Part shown: piece after piece, positions 23,368 through 34,429 of the stretch | How positions within the stretch are numbered: the first letter of the stretch is position 1 | Layout of the letters: each line of letters opens with the position of its first letter | Assembly (NCBI GenBank): GCA_009103225.1 | Contig: RHPI01000773.1 | Location: forward strand, 186,786-250,785 | Direction: 5' to 3' | Length of the DNA: 64,000 nt | Source: Chlorokybus atmophyticus | Taxonomy: Eukaryota > Streptophyta > Chlorokybophyceae > Chlorokybales > Chlorokybaceae | Program-made: the position numbers and the translations under genes | Notes under the pieces: generated by a model | The model's database searches: none | Seen by the model: the letters and a program-made list of their open reading frames with translations, nothing else | Told to the model about the DNA's origin: nothing

Positions 23368-25266
23368 CAATTTTCCCGCGGACTAATACTGGGCCCGACA
23401 TACCGGACCAGTATCCTTTAGCATGTCCACGGGGGCCGTGGACTGGTCTCAAGATTGGTCTGGATTGGCAGGGACCGATACTGGTCCCCGATCCTTGAAC
23501 TGTCGTGGTGGGCCGCGGCAATTTTCAATCATAATGTTGGTCCATACAATGCATTCCAATAATGGTCTAAAAAAGGACCAATAGTTATAAATTTTAACTC
23601 ATCTGTGGTTTCAATATTAGTACCAATTAATTCATACATACAATGTTATAAATGGTTATGTGAACCAATACAAGACCAGTACCAATAACGGTACTGATCT
23701 TTGAAGCTACTATTTAACATGCACATCACGGGCGCAGTTGGAACAGCATTATCGATATTTACACATGAAATATAACCTGCACTGAATGGGAAGCACCAAA
23801 GCAGTACTCACTACATCATTGACATTCATATCATTTGAGCCATCAACCACAACAAACTACATCAGATCCTGCATACAACTTGTACGCGGTTGTAAGTGGC
23901 ACACGCTACAGGCCTGCGCAAGTGTACGTTCAAAAAGCCGGCCTAAACACTTAAAGCTCTTCACGCCTGAAAGGGCTGTTTGTGTGCGGACTCACATGCG
24001 TGCATGTGCACACGCCTGGGCGCCTGCAAGCCCAACGCATGTTGACTGCCTGAACAACGCAACATCATAATGCCTACAGGGTACCATGTGTGTGCGTAGC
24101 CACGCGAACGGCATGCGCATATCTGAACTGTAGAGCCAGCCACACCTGGGCGATATGTGTGTTGGTGTGCGTGTGCGTGTAACGCATGTGTGTTGCATTA
24201 AAAAACAAATGTCTAGCTAAGCTGCAATTGTCAAGCTTCCACCAGCGCGTAACACCAGAGAGGTTTGACATTGCTGTCGGCAAGTGAAACTAACAAAGTA
24301 CCTATGCGACTGGAAAGCCTTGCAAAACACTCGCTGCAAAGCATGGTACTAGGTAAGGAGGAGCAGGCGGCATAGCAAACCTCCAACCTACTTGTATGCA
24401 ATAGCCCTATTTGTAGCTTGTGGACTTGCATGCAACGGTAGAGAAAGGGAGGGTCACAAAGACTACTATGTACCGCTAAGAGATAAGCAAGTTAACCTTC
24501 ATTGCTAAACTTGTGGATACCTTAATCAATGGCCAAGCTACAGTGCAATAAAAGCAATTGCACAGTCGCACCTTGCATTGCAAGCTGTAGACAGCGAGGC
24601 AATGTTAGGCCGAACCTTTGGCCTGTACATGACTGCAGCTTAGACTTCAAGCTGTAAACAGCTGCAGCATGTCTGCTCATCAACAACAACAGTAATTTCA
24701 ACAATAACTGTCAACGCCCATGAAGAACAACAAGGTAACACCGGTAATACTGAGACCCCCGATATTCTGATTATTCACGAAAAATGGACTGAATATTTAG
24801 TCCATTTGCCGTTTCACGCGTGTATCGCTTGAAGATTTAGCTATAGTCGTACATTCTGTGCAATGCCTGCCGAGACGAAATCGCGGTTTTCATCCTTGCA
24901 TGGACTGAATTTTACCGCCGTCAACAATTGCTGTTAGCGCTGCGAATTTTCACGGCAAATGCTCTAAAAATTTACTGATATTTACGTTGTGTTGGATCAA
25001 TACTTGAGTACGTAGGTAAATGCCGTTAATTTTCAACAACACTATCATTATTCACGTTGAAAGGGCCTGAATAACCATCGATAGTTGATTGCGATCAATT
25101 GTAAAGCTTTATGTAGTGCAAATGCCGTTCAACTATATTATTGATAACGGCATGGCGCCGCCAGAGTAAATGACGGGGGTTAGCTGTGTATGTAAATTGC
25201 AAGCACCGTAGTAGGCCAGCGGCTTGGCCTAGTCTGGTGGCTAGCCGGGCGCAGTGCGGCCGGAAC

Positions 25267-25290
25267 ACCAGGCCAAGCGCTTGGCCTGGT
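25267..25290. repeat. Perfect 24-bp palindrome in a GGCC-rich block
   Basis: ACCAGGCCAAGC is followed directly by its reverse complement. The surrounding 25200-25460 is full of GGCCT/AGGCC repeats with other imperfect hairpins. Confidence 0.9.
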
Positions 25291-25600
25291 CCTTCTGACA
25301 ATGTGGCGTACGGGCGTTTAAGCCTTACGCCTGCGTGGCCTTGCCGCTGCAGCGCAAGCAAGGCCACGCAGGCTGGCCTGGGCTAGCCAGGCCGGACCAG
25401 CGCCGCCGGACCAGCGGCGGGTCTGGCTACGCTTGGCCTAGCCTCTTGCAGGCCTAGGCTTTAAGCGGTTGCACCCAGGCCAGCTGCTTTGCTGGCGGAG
25501 AGAGTAAAGTGTTGCTGCCAGCACGAGGGTGAGGGCGTGCGAGGGGGCAGTGGGAGAGCGCGAGGCAGGGTAGTTCACAGCGCAAGAGCTCTCTCGCGCT

Positions 25601-25650
25601 CTCGCGCACTCTCTCTCTCTCTCTCTCTCTCTCACAGGGGGGGGGGGGGG
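25601..25650. repeat. (CT)n run followed by a G homopolymer
   Basis: An uninterrupted CT run at about 25609-25634 is followed by about a dozen consecutive G residues. It is a simple repeat with no coding meaning. Confidence 0.95.
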
Positions 25651-26790
25651 CACGAGGGCGCAGATAGACACTGTGTAAGAGTTCAAACCTTAAGACATGA
25701 CCCTTACCTCTCTCTCTTACTCAATCTCTCTTGCATAAAAGGCTCCCCTTTCTCTCTCTCGAGACGTGCATTGCGTATCTGCAGAGATTTGCACACACGC
25801 CACCTCACATCGCATTTTGTGTACACGTACTTATATGCACACACGCACATTCTTCCCTTCCTCCTCTTCAAACCGAGCGCATGCTACTCGCAAAGAGTTA
25901 CACACGCATTCTGACACGCACACACACATGAATGTGTACAGCCGCCATCCCAACCAAGCAAGAAACTCCGAATACATTTCTCCCTTACGCAAAACCCCCT
26001 TGCAACATTTGTACGCAATCAGACACCATCTAGTAAGCTTTCTAAACACACACATGCTGTGGTTGAGCGCCTTATACACACGCACACACATGGCAGCACA
26101 CCCCTTTTATACGCACACATGCTGCATGCATGTGTGAGAAGGGTGCACCGCAGTCATTCACTATACACGCATGCACACGGATCCGCATGCACACTAACGC
26201 TGCACTCCGTTAGCAACAAGCCTTTGCCTATCCTTTCAACATGCCTGTGGTGATTCTCATGTGCTATGCTAGACAATAGGCTACCATGCAAACTGCTGGC
26301 ATACACCTAAACCACTAATCTATACAACCAATCTATCAAGCACACATAGCAGAAATCGCAACAATAATAACGACACCAACAACTGCTACTGCTGCTACTA
26401 TTACGGCTACTACGGCCACTGCTATTCCTTTCTACTAGGGCCTACTGCTTGAAGGAGCAGGGGGAAGGAGCAGTGGAGCTAGAGGGCAAAAGCACCGGGA
26501 AGGCAGCAGCGGTGGTTCCGCCGAGCACAGGGAAAGCAGCGGGGCGGAGCAGCAGGGCAGCAAAGCCTGGTACAAACCGCACAAAGCACCTTACCTACAA
26601 CTGTACAAACAATCACACTCTGCAACACTCTCATACTGCCATTACCTCCGCCGCTGGCGCCGCCAACGCCGCCCACACCGCGACCGCCACCGCCACAGTC
26701 AGCAAGGTAACTGTTGGCGGCGAAGATAATGTAGATTAGGGTTTAACAGCGTGCTGCAATATGAACATGGCATCTCACTTGTTTGTTCGG

Positions 26791-26868
26791 TATGTGCATT
26801 GTAGTCTAGTGGCTTATTGCTTGTCCTAGTAACCTGCAGGTCGTGAATTCAATTCTCGCATGCCCCGC
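26791..26868 (+). repeat. tRNA-like sequence, probable SINE head
   Basis: GTAGTCTAGTGGCTTATTGC (26801-26820) fits a tRNA A box. GGTCGTGAATTCAATTC, starting at 26839, resembles a B box at the expected distance, followed by GCATGCCCC. The acceptor stem does not pair well, so I read it as a tRNA-derived SINE remnant rather than a functional tRNA gene. Confidence 0.5.
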
Positions 26869-27041
26869 CGTCAGCTACTAGAGGGACGTTGTCCCACTTT
26901 CGTGATTCCGGGGTCGCGCTGTCCTCTGCACTGTCCTAGTAACCTGCAGGTCGTGAATTCAATTCTCGCATGCCCCGCCGTCAGCTACTAGAGGGACGTT
27001 GTCCCACTTTCGTGATTCCGGGGTCGCGCTGTCCTCTGCAC
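26822..27041. repeat. Perfect tandem duplication of 110 bp
   Basis: Two identical 110-bp units start at 26822 and 26932; for example AACCTGCAGG recurs at 26831 and 26941. The duplicated unit includes the B-box part of the tRNA-like sequence. The absence of differences implies a recent event or an assembly artefact. Confidence 0.95.
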
Positions 27042-27753
27042 CTACTCCGATTGGTCCTTGCCATCGGACCATTTTTTTCATGCTCAACGCGCGCGTTCGT
27101 GAATACTAAGACTTCTCCACTGTGAAACTTCACGCACACTATGCGTGAATAACCAATCCTTAGCGCTGGCCAGTTTTTACCGGCAAATCCATTGAATATT
27201 CATTGCTTCTATTCAGGGCATTTGCCCTGAATAATCATTTATCTCAACGGCGACCACAACAGCCATGTGTGTGGCGCATTCACGCACACAATACATGAAT
27301 ATTCAGACTGAACGCCTTGAATATTTAAAAAATCGAGGGTCTCAAAATTACCGGTGTAATGACAACCAGTATATGTGAACCTATGCGTTAGATATAACGA
27401 TAAGCTTAAAAATGCAAGCTTAAATTGTACGGTCGGCCCCGCAACACGAGCATCCAATCCAGATCAATGTTGGTCCCATAGTAACACGAGTTTAAATGCT
27501 ATAGCCACTTGCACGATCGGTCATAGTTCAGACATCAGCACTAGTAGTGGTTTTAATGTCGGCACCTCTATACTGGCAACAATCAATGACCGAACTAACA
27601 CCGGCTTTGATGTTGACCCAACCGGTATACTGGCTCGACGGTATCAGCATTGGTCCGGTACATTGATAGAACTACTTATAAGGGGCTCGCTTTTGCGCGC
27701 CTGTATTAGACCGGCCTCGTGGAACAGTAGTTTTTGCAAAAATTGCCATGTGG

Positions 27754-28150
27754 GCTCACCTACTCTCCACTGAACAACAAGGAGCACTTTTTTTATTCAA
27801 CTTTCAAAGGCCTTTGACGGGGTGGATTGAAACTTCCTCAACCTAATTTTTCGCTTCGGCTTTTCCCCAGGTATTGTGACTGGGAGTGCACACTCGACGG
27901 GGGCAGACACAGCTGTGTCAACATCAACAGGGTTCCATCTCACTCATTTCCATTGTAGAGAAGTGTACGCCAAGGTTGCCCTCTGACTCCGTTCCTTTTC
28001 ATCTTCGCCACAGAGGCGCTTGGCGCTCTCATTGCAGCTCCACAACCATTCAAGGTGTCTCCCTTCCCACCCCACAATACCATGGAGGTGTACTTGCTTT
28101 GTACATAAGCCTCCTTCACCGGCCCGAATACTCCCTCGCCACACTGTAAC
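27754..28150 (+). mobile_element. Decayed LINE, central reverse transcriptase part
   Basis: It continues the LINE interrupted at 23367. Motif A appears as LSKAFDGVD followed by a TGA where Trp is usual, then NFLNLIFRFGF. After a frame change the RT block VRQGCPLTPFLFIFATEAL lies near 27965-28020. The catalytic YADD box is not recognisable. It ends at a SINE-like sequence. Confidence 0.75.
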
Positions 28151-28230
28151 ATCGGCGCCTTAACCACTAGGCTATGCCAGCAAAATCGCTGCTATAAGAG
28201 GAGCAACATGCCATTGATCATGTCACATGC
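28120..28230 (-). repeat. tRNA-derived SINE-like copy 1
   Basis: On the minus strand GCATAGCCTAGTGGTTAAGG (around 28180-28160) is an excellent tRNA A-box region. The plus-strand sequence to its right, GCTGCTATAAGAGGAGCAAC and on to 28230, is shared in degenerate form with the copy at 29378-29505. Confidence 0.6.
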
Positions 28231-28602
28231 GTTGTAAATCTCTTACTGTGACTGATCAGGGACTAACGGGTGCCTGACCCTACCTGACCCTACCTCGACC
28301 TGATGACTTTGATCGTACAAAGACTGACTGCTGGTGCATACATAAATATTGTGCACAACAATTAACGGCCGACTGCCTATCGTACAATATGTCGAGTGGA
28401 CTGTTGCCTGCATGTCATGACCTGCTTGTTATATATATTGACGGCCGACGTAGGTTGTGTAGCATCTGCGGTGGCGACCTGCCTGTTATGATAATTAAGT
28501 GACCTCTCAGTCTTCTAATAGCGACAAATAATACCCGAAGGTCACGTAATTAGCACGGCCGACCGCCAATCGTACAGCATATGAAAATGCTGTATCCTCC
28601 CC

Positions 28603-28660
28603 AGGTACATGGCCATTGCCAATATGTAGTCGGCCGGCAGGGCAAACATTTTGCAACGTA
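28603..28660. repeat. Dispersed repeat shared with 50805-50862
   Basis: The block around GCCAATATGTAGTCGGCCGG matches 50805-50862 at roughly 85 percent by eye over 58 bp. The two copies are 22 kb apart and on the same strand. Confidence 0.65.
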
Positions 28661-29377
28661 ACTACAATGTGACATTCCTCCCAACTCGCTACCGGTGGGG
28701 TCATCCCCGTGCGTGAGCCAAACACAACGACTTACCCATGTTACTCAAGCTCGCAATGACCTGCCCGCGATCAGCAAGTTGCGCGCCGCAGCTAACCTTT
28801 TTCCCTGTCCCATGCTGACCGGACCCTCTCAAAGCGCGCAGTGACGAGTCGTCAATGCGTGCCGATTGCCAATCATTGGGCAAGCCTGCGACTATTTGAA
28901 CGGTCGTAGGTTCATAAGCAGTGCTCATTGAGCACTACCTGTAACGGAGTGCTACCTCTATAGAGGTTCCTCGTCCTTATTTAGGATTGAATCAGGGTCC
29001 CAACGGGTATTTATATACAGCTAATTAGGCCGTATTAAAGCCGTTGACCTAGTGTTAAAATCTTAATGTACTGTTACTTATCTGTGACACTGATTGACGT
29101 TCGACATGAGTCTCATGTCGATATTAGTTGTATGGAGGCACTGCTACTGCAACAGCCGCCATAGCCAACGGATCTTCTGCTCCAGCAGTTGCCCATGGCG
29201 ACGGCGGTGAGAACGGCGTGGCTGGAGGTGGTGTTGGGGATTGAAGGGAGGAAGTAGCACCCTCTCTCCTTACACAACCGCTTCAACGGGTGCAACCTCG
29301 CGCGGTGCTTACAAGCATTAATTTGCCAATGTTCGACTTGATTCAGTTTCACGGTAGCCAGCCATTCTTGTCCCTTG

Positions 29378-29505
29378 GAGTGAGATTGACCCTGTGCCGG
29401 TCAGCTTCGTTATTATTACTAAAGTATTGGCGCTCTAACCACTAGGCTAAGGCAGGAGAAGTTGCTGCCATAGGAGGAGCCACATGTCATTTAGCCATGT
29501 TCCAT
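29378..29505 (-). repeat. tRNA-derived SINE-like copy 2
   Basis: On the minus strand CCTTAGCCTAGTGGTTAGAG gives an A box and GGGTCAATCTCACTCC a B-box-like site about 50 bp further. The plus-strand sequence to its right matches copy 1 at about three quarters of positions. Confidence 0.65.
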
Positions 29506-30060
29506 AACCATGATATCACAACCACATACTGCTCGGCGTCAAATTCATAGCTCAACCTTGGCAAATTCATGTGCTTTCGGTCCCACCTCATTTCCGCTTC
29601 CAGACCGAGGCGTGTCACGGCTTCAACCACACAGAGTGATCAAAGTGCTTGGAGTCCCAATTGTCCGGGGAGGGCCTCAACAAAGCAGCAACTTTTTACC
29701 ATGTCATCAACACCATGCAACAAAGTCTGCAACGGTGACTGCGTCACCCTCTATCCTTGACATGTCGAGCCATTATCTCTTTATATGCAGTCTTAGCATG
29801 CATGTGGCACATGGTAGCAGTGGTCTCACCTCCTCTCTCCTCACTAACTATCATCACATCACATATCCGCTCCTTTCTGTGGAAGCGCTCTTCAATAGCA
29901 GGAGGTCTGAAAAACCAGGCACGGGCGACTGCTTGGCTTGCATTCGCATGGATGACGACGATTGCTTGCTTTGCGATCAGCAACAGCAAGAGTCTCCCCC
30001 GCACCTTAATATGAAATGCAACAACAGCCAGCTATTGTGGGCTTGGGTCTAACTGTGGTC
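29506..30060 (+). mobile_element. Decayed LINE, post-RT region
   Basis: Frames contain SASNS-stop-LNLGKFMCF followed by IKVLGVPIVRG. They resemble the SGLxxNxxKS and LGVPI blocks found after the RT domain of LINEs. I infer it belongs to the same or a related LINE as 21835-28150. Several stops and frame changes are present. Confidence 0.5.
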
Positions 30061-30188
30061 AAGCCTTGGAAGAGGCTTGCTACGCCTGAACCCGGCCTCT
30101 TTCGCTACACCTTCCCATGGTCCTTCACACTTTTGCCACGTGTGGCACATCGTGTTTCAAAGTGAGTCCCATTTTGTTTTGGTAGATC

Positions 30189-30590
30189 AAGGTCTCCCGC
30201 AACAGATTTATGTTTTACAACCAAACAGCATCCTCTTAGCAGTGCATATCCGCCTTCTCTCACTCCATTCTACAACACGCAAAGGGAAATGGCAGCGTGT
30301 TACCTTTACTTCCAGCTCTGAGGACAAACGCCTTCCTTGCCTGCAATAAGTTCCAGTCCATATGGGGCTTCAACAACCTTCTCTGCTCACCAACACGGTC
30401 TCTCCCATTCCCAACAATCTTATGGCATCCCTCCGCTCTCTCTTAGCCCTCCTCATATATTATTTTCCATGCTTACGGGTTTTTCCTTTTGCCTAGCACA
30501 TCTAAGGCTCCCGCAACAGGTGCAAATTGACAACGAGACAACATCCTCTCAGCAGTGCATATCCGCCTCCTCTCACTCGATTACATGGGG
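30189..30590. repeat. Imperfect duplication, about 80 bp, 323 bp apart
   Basis: The segment beginning AAGGTCTCCCGCAACAG at 30189 recurs as AAGGCTCCCGCAACAG at 30512. Both continue with AGCAGTGCATATCCGCC and CTCTCACTC. It is probably transposon-derived. Confidence 0.7.
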
Positions 30591-30679
30591 CCTGCAGCCC
30601 ATGCCATTACTAGCACGAACCGGTTGTGCCAATACGGACACCGACCTTTTTGAGCTCGGCGCAAGAAGCCCCGAAACTG

Positions 30680-30729
30680 GCACCAAACCGCTTGTGCCAC
30701 TTACCTACATGGCACAAGCGGTTTGGTGC
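30680..30729. repeat. Perfect hairpin, 20-bp arms and 10-nt loop
   Basis: GCACCAAACCGCTTGTGCCA (30680-30699) pairs exactly with 30710-30729. The neighbouring motif GTGCTAATACTGGCAC occurs at 30727-30742 and again at about 30862-30877, which suggests MITE ends. Confidence 0.9.
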
Positions 30730-30899
30730 TAATACTGGCACGCCTAAAATGCAGTTCAAACAGTCACAATAATGGCTGAATACCATCGTTAGCACAAATC
30801 TAGCCGTGCCAGCATTACATGTGCCATCAATCATGGCGTACACGGTGTACTACTTGCAGGTGCTAATACTGGCACATGTTATATCATGCTGTTTACGTA

Positions 30900-31320
30900 G
30901 TCATGAAAGGTAATTACGAGGATCACGATGTCACAATATGTGATTCGGTCATACCATAAACCAAGTGTACAAAGCAAAGCGCATTTTACTACACGGTCAT
31001 AGCTATCGCTCTATATCTCAAAACTTGTATCATAATTACAATAACATCTGCAACTTATGCAGCTGCCGTTGCTAGAGCTGCAGCAGCTCCAGCTCCAGCT
31101 CTGTAGGGTTGCGACGAACGCAAATTAAAAGAAAACACCAATCAACTGGAAGACCCGCGCAAACATGCAAATCAGACCAATAGCTATGCAAGCAGGTCAA
31201 TGTATGCAACATCACATATTTGGTTGCATTGTTCGCATGCAAAAAGTGGAAGTCAGTATGATATACATGAAGTGCATTAGGTCATGTTTGACAAAAGCTG
31301 CATAACTGGCGTATATTCAA
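30900..31320. other. Interval without recognisable content
   Basis: Apart from a short CAGCTC/GAGCTG repeat near 31065-31105 I see no gene, RNA or transposon end here. A near-copy of GCATGCAAAAAGTGGAAGTC at about 31237 repeats sequence that opens the ORF at 31325. Confidence 0.5.
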
Positions 31321-31324
31321 TGGC

Positions 31325-31531
31325 ATGATTGGCATGCAAAAGGTGGAAGTCAGCATCCGCAAGTCCAGATGCAAGAACAACTTGCAGCGCATGCGCCTCT
31401 ACTCAGCGAAGCTCCAAAGCAAGTTCAACATAACGTGGGACAAGCAGGCGGCTTCCGACAGCGAGAATTTCAATAATGCCGACTACACCATAGAAGTCAC
31501 GAACTCGAACATCTCAAAAGCCGAAGTTTAG
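31325..31531 (+). pseudogene. Repeated hypothetical protein, C-terminal fragment, copy A
   Basis: It encodes 68 residues, basic then acidic (KQAASDSENFNNADY near the end). A diverged copy lies at 32701-32901 (KQAANDSETSNDADYGN). Conservation of the protein pattern with differing DNA suggests both derive from one coding family, probably mobile. Function unknown; no domain recognised. Confidence 0.45.
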
Positions 31532-32036
31532 TTTGCCACTTGATGCTTTGGGGAGTGGCGTGTATATAATCGCCTAGGCATCACAATAGGAGTGAGGCAG
31601 CGTGCTAGCTTGACAGCGACTTGTGTCCTTGTATCGTGTGACAGCGCGCGTGCGGCAGATTTTGTTCCATAGATTGGCTTGGGTTGTTAAGCTGCCTGTC
31701 ATCTACCTTCATGGCTATGTGTCATATGTAACTTCTATTTTGCCACCAGCTACTTTCATTGGAACTCGCAGAACGCGTTTTTGAATGCATGCAAGTTGCC
31801 CATGTGTGCTCCACGGGGTGATGCATGCACACTGTTGGCAATGCGCAGGATTGCAAGATGCTTTTACCTTCTCTTCAAAAATTGGGTCACAGAAGCTGCT
31901 AATGGTGGGAGTTGACCCAAAACCCTGCAGCGTATTTGGCAACAGCGTTTACCATTATATCCATGTAGGCCTTGCAGCCATAATCAAGAATTTAAGGTAA
32001 TATGTAGACAACTTTACCTATTAGCTGTAAGGCTGT

Positions 32037-32901
32037 GTGGTCAAGAAGGTACATGGCGACAGGGGTTGTGTTGTAGTTGGGCATGGCGTAACGGGCGGCA
32101 TAGATGTTGTACAGGCAAGGGGCCTTCAGCCGGCGAGGTTGTCTTGGTTGCCACCATGCAAGGAGGCAGCACTTCAGCGGCGGCGGCGGCAGCGGCGGCA
32201 ACCCCTGTTGATGACTCAGACATCACCGGCACCAAAAATCGGTGGTACAAGAAATGTGAGTGGACGCAGCTGGGTGCACCCGGGTAGTCACACATATGCC
32301 TCAATGTGGCAGGCATTACCCCATTCAAGCCTTGCCTATGCATATCTTTTGCATGCATGGTTAATAGCTCCATCACTTTTTGAGTCTTGTAGGCTGGCGC
32401 TTGACGCAAGCAAGTCACGGAGCTTATTAAACACATCGCCAAGCTGGCAAAAGAGGCAAGGCCTGTCATTGCAATATCAGGTACATGCTGAGTAGGTTGT
32501 CATCTGCCTGCTGTCAACTGCCTCAAATTTGCGCGTGCAAAACAAGGCACTGAAGCAAAAAAAACAGAAGCTGCTAATGTCGTATTTTGAGGAGCAGGGT
32601 AGCTACGTTGTGGTTGTGAATGAGGTATGTTGTCCTGTATTCAGCATGCTTGCTTGCACCGTTGACTATGAAACTTGTATTGATATGTGTCTATTATGTG
32701 CAAAAAGTGGAAGTTGAGGTGTGCAAATCAAGGTACAAGAAAAAGGGAAGCGCATGCATATTCATATGGAGAAGCTTGCGCATAAGCTAAACAAAGCATA
32801 GGCGAAGCAGGCGGCTAACGACAGCGAGACCTCCAATGATGCTGACTACGGCAACGAAGTGACGGATTCCTCTGACATTAAGCTATCGGAAGGCGAAGCA
32901 T
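32037..32901 (+). pseudogene. Repeated hypothetical protein, copy B, several exons with stops
   Basis: Pieces in order: a poly-Ala segment with GTKNRWYKKCEWTQLG (about 32155-32286), then RKQVTELIKHIAKLAKEARP (about 32399-32460). Next comes KQKKQKLLMSYFEEQGSYVV (about 32550-32622), and after an intron-like gap a C-terminal part homologous to copy A (to 32901, TAG). One TGA and one TAG interrupt the frame; at the TAG copy A has Trp. The protein is basic with an acidic tail, perhaps DNA-binding; family unknown. Confidence 0.4.
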
Positions 32902-33314
32902 AGGGACTTAGTGGCTAAGATGAAGGACTTAGTGTCTCTGCAGCTTGCACATAAGTATTGTGTGACTGACAGCATAGCTCGCTATAGTGCTGAGTTGGGT
33001 GGGTCTGGGCGCAATTGAGCACATCGAAAAAACTCGATTCACGCTCAGCGTATCTTGCAACATGCGGTTTACCGACCATGTAACAACCACAAGACTTGCT
33101 CCCTGCTTAACACTTTGTTCTGTTAGGTTGTGAATCGCATGCGTTACTGTGCAGCGTGTATCACAATCACGCTTGCTGCAAATAGTGATGTCCTTGGTGG
33201 CATGGCTAACACTATGTGTCATGTCAAGCATCAGCAATAGCAAGAAACACACCAGCACACTTGGATCATTTAAGCATGCAACATTTGGGTCTCGCACCCT
33301 CTATGCCTGGGCCA

Positions 33315-34232
33315 TCACTGCAGACACAACCCATTATCAATATGTCTATATGCAGATTCCGATGCAAGGGGCAGACCATGCTTGAGCCACGGCCCTTGCT
33401 CTGTGATGGCTGCCAGGCAAGAAGTAGGCAGGCGCTCCATCCTTCTTTGTACCGCGCAAGACTTTGCCTGTGCCATGGTCATCGATGCGAACACAAGATG
33501 CAAGTCCTTGGGCATCACCATGATGCGTTTGGTATGAATGGCGACCAATTGGCTGCATGGCAAACAATAGTTTAAGGAAGACATTACTGGCATCTGCCTA
33601 GTGCGCTCACCTTCTTTCAAAAATCTCAACAAGAAAAGCCTCAGCGGATTCGTGCATCGCTGACATTGCGGTGGCCTGAAAGCGGACTGCCTCAAGCATT
33701 ATTGGCGTAGCGATCTCGCGGACCAATCGAGCGAACGGGAGCTGCGACAAATATGCACAAAATTGAGATTGGGTTGCGTTTTGCCACATGCATGTGCTAC
33801 CGACTGTGTTTGCAATGCAGTGGCAACTCACGCACCTTGGGGAGCAACAACTCTCGACCCTTTTGGTAACGGCGTATCTTGGGCAATGCTATGGTCTTTG
33901 ATTAATACTTGTGTGGCTTGGACGCTTTGCGCTTGTTGGTGGCAGCTGCTGCCTCTTAATTGGGAGGCAATTCCGCTGGCTTGCGCGGCAATGACTTCTT
34001 TGCGACGCGCGAGTGGCGTCCCTTCTTCTTCATGAGAGTGCGCGTTTTTGCTAATGGTGACTTGCTTTTTGATATGCGCTTGACGGGAGGGGTGCCGGGT
34101 AGAGCGTCGGCGCTGCTGCGCTCTCTTTTGCCCTTGGCGGCTGGTGGTGCCGTATCAGCATTCTGCATGTGTTTCACCGCATGTTTCGCCCAATCCCACT
34201 TGAGGTCCGCTGCCTTCCTTGCATTTTTGCCC
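33315..34232 (-). pseudogene. Divergent histone H3 variant-like gene with long basic N-tail and two in-frame TAA codons
   Basis: Three exons with good splice sites: 33836-34232, 33611-33741 and 33315-33552. They give a Lys/Arg-rich tail, then KPHKY-stop-SKTIALPKIRRYQKGREL, then LPFARLVREIATPIMLEAVR and SAEAFLVEIFER, then LVAIHTKRIMVMPKDLHL. This follows the H3 fold from [20 protein letters not shown] through the last helix without gaps, except loop 1, which is one residue longer than in H3, a direction also seen in centromeric H3. Two TAA codons (33956-33958 and 33902-33904, minus strand) interrupt the tail and the start of the fold. About 50 residues follow the fold. Either a broken gene or, less likely, a gene whose 5' part is spliced differently. 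Neighbours are mobile-element remains. Confidence 0.7.
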
Positions 34233-34429
34233 TGCAAATTCATCACGATTTGTCTGCATTGGCATGCCAGGCCAAAAGAGATCACGTCAACCATCAACAA
34301 CAAACATGCAGATTGTGAGGACGCAAACAGGCTGCTAGACCATCAAGTGCGTATTTGTTGATGCTGGCTCTTAGCATGCTTTTATAGATTAAGCTGCTCT
34401 GTTAAATAGCCTTCCTTTGCCTCCTTCTG

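Larger units (their letters stand above)
24736..27359. mobile_element. Nested 2.6-kb element with about 25-bp inverted ends and TAA target duplication
   Basis: The left end starts CACCGGTAATACTGAGACCC at 24739. The right end, read on the minus strand from 27356, starts CACCGGTAATTTTGAGACCC. The ends match at about 22 of 25 positions. TAA flanks both sides (24736-24738 and 27357-27359), a 3-bp TWA duplication as made by PIF/Harbinger-type elements. Interior subterminal sequences share TTCACGC and GAATATT motifs. No transposase ORF was recognised. It contains a tRNA-like sequence and a 110-bp tandem duplication. Confidence 0.7.
23360..27753. mobile_element. 4.4-kb insertion splitting the LINE, flanked by near-identical 8-bp sites
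   Basis: The LINE reading frame stops at a Trp codon (23365-23367) and continues with Ala at 27754 as if nothing were missing. The insert (23368-27745) begins CAATTTT and ends AAAATTG. It is flanked by CCACATGG (23360-23367) and CCATGTGG (27746-27753), a possible 8-bp target duplication with two changes, the size made by hAT-like elements. These 8-mers are also complements of each other, so they could instead extend the inverted ends to 15 bp. No transposase is recognisable inside, so it is non-autonomous or composite. Confidence 0.6.

Noticed and set aside
26797-26870. Functional tRNA gene
   Set aside because: A- and B-box-like sites are present but the acceptor stem does not pair and the sequence sits in a duplicated transposon interior.
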